Below, one piece after another: positions 5,791 through 5,893 of a DNA stretch of 5,893 nt. Below the pieces are notes generated by a model. It saw only the letters and a list, made by a program, of their open reading frames with translations, ran no database searches and had not been told where the DNA came from. The stretch comes from Rhodospirillales bacterium (GTDB lineage Bacteria > Pseudomonadota > Alphaproteobacteria > Acetobacterales > Acetobacteraceae): contig CAHJXG010000455.1 of assembly GCA_903644035.1 (NCBI GenBank), positions 1-5,893 on the forward strand. The letters are read 5' to 3'. The first letter of the stretch is position 1, and each line of letters begins with the position of its first letter. A program made the translations under genes and the position numbers.

Positions 5791-5893
5791 ATCCGCATCC
5801 AACTCAGCGCGTCGCTGCTCGCCCTGGCGCTCGCCGCGCCCGCGCTGGCCCAGGCGCCCGCCTTCCCGGCGCTGGAGGCCAGCCAGGGCGCCG
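5791..5893 (+). CDS. exported protein of unknown function (3' partial, probable ATC start)
   Basis: The frame from 5791 to the window end is open and reads as a compact Sec signal peptide: a short n-region with one Arg (Arg2), a hydrophobic core rich in Leu/Ala, and an ALA-QA cleavage site giving a 20-residue leader; the mature part begins QAPAFPALEASQGA. Only 34 codons are visible, so the function cannot be named; a periplasmic or secreted protein is the likely destination. Initiation at ATC, five bases after a perfect AGGAGG, gives a textbook leader. The alternative ATG at 5731 is in frame but adds 20 Arg/Ala-rich residues, has no ribosome binding site at a usable distance, and would lie upstream of the possible -10 element. 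A sequencing error changing ATG to ATC is also possible. It is probably a transcription unit separate from the PTS genes. Confidence 0.5.
   Translation, partial: MRIQLSASLLALALAAPALAQAPAFPALEASQGA

Overview
The window looks like a high-GC alphaproteobacterial chromosome, most probably Rhodospirillales/Acetobacteraceae-like. This rests on three things: the GC-rich third codon positions, the order sensor kinase - short HPr kinase - RapZ - mannose-type EIIA - HPr - Enzyme I, and lineage-style motif variants (HPr with H-A-R-A at the active site, RapZ with SFAFPAG). The family-level placement is an inference from remembered family patterns, not from a search.

Layout, all on the + strand. (1) Bases 2-1636: the 3' bulk of a ChvG/ExoS-type membrane histidine kinase; its true start lies upstream of the window. 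(2) 1637-1744: a 108-base spacer with lower GC and a degenerate parS-like palindrome. (3) 1745-3114: hprK and rapZ, overlapping by 4 bases (GTGA). (4) 3124-5680: EIIA(Man), HPr and Enzyme I, tightly packed, with ptsI starting inside the end of ptsH. (5) 5681-5893: a short intergenic stretch with a weak hairpin, a possible promoter and a perfect AGGAGG ribosome binding site, then the start of an exported protein cut by the window edge.

Together the genes form the alphaproteobacterial regulatory phosphotransferase (PTS) module. Enzyme I takes phosphate from PEP (His217) and passes it to HPr (His25), which passes it to EIIA (His9). HprK can phosphorylate HPr on the regulatory serine (Ser56) using ATP. 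No sugar permease component (EIIB/EIIC/EIID) is present here, so in this window the chain ends at EIIA and looks regulatory rather than transporting. The ChvG kinase and the PTS genes are commonly neighbours in alphaproteobacteria, linking envelope/acid sensing with carbon status. RapZ (nucleotide-binding, with a C-terminal domain that senses amino-sugar phosphate in E. coli) sits inside the cassette and is translationally coupled to HprK.

I found no mobile element, CRISPR array, tRNA or rRNA, and no clearly undescribed system. The points most worth a second look are the probable non-standard ATC start of the last gene, the abrupt GC drop over the first part of hprK, and lineage-type changes in the RapZ P-loop and the Enzyme I active-site motif.
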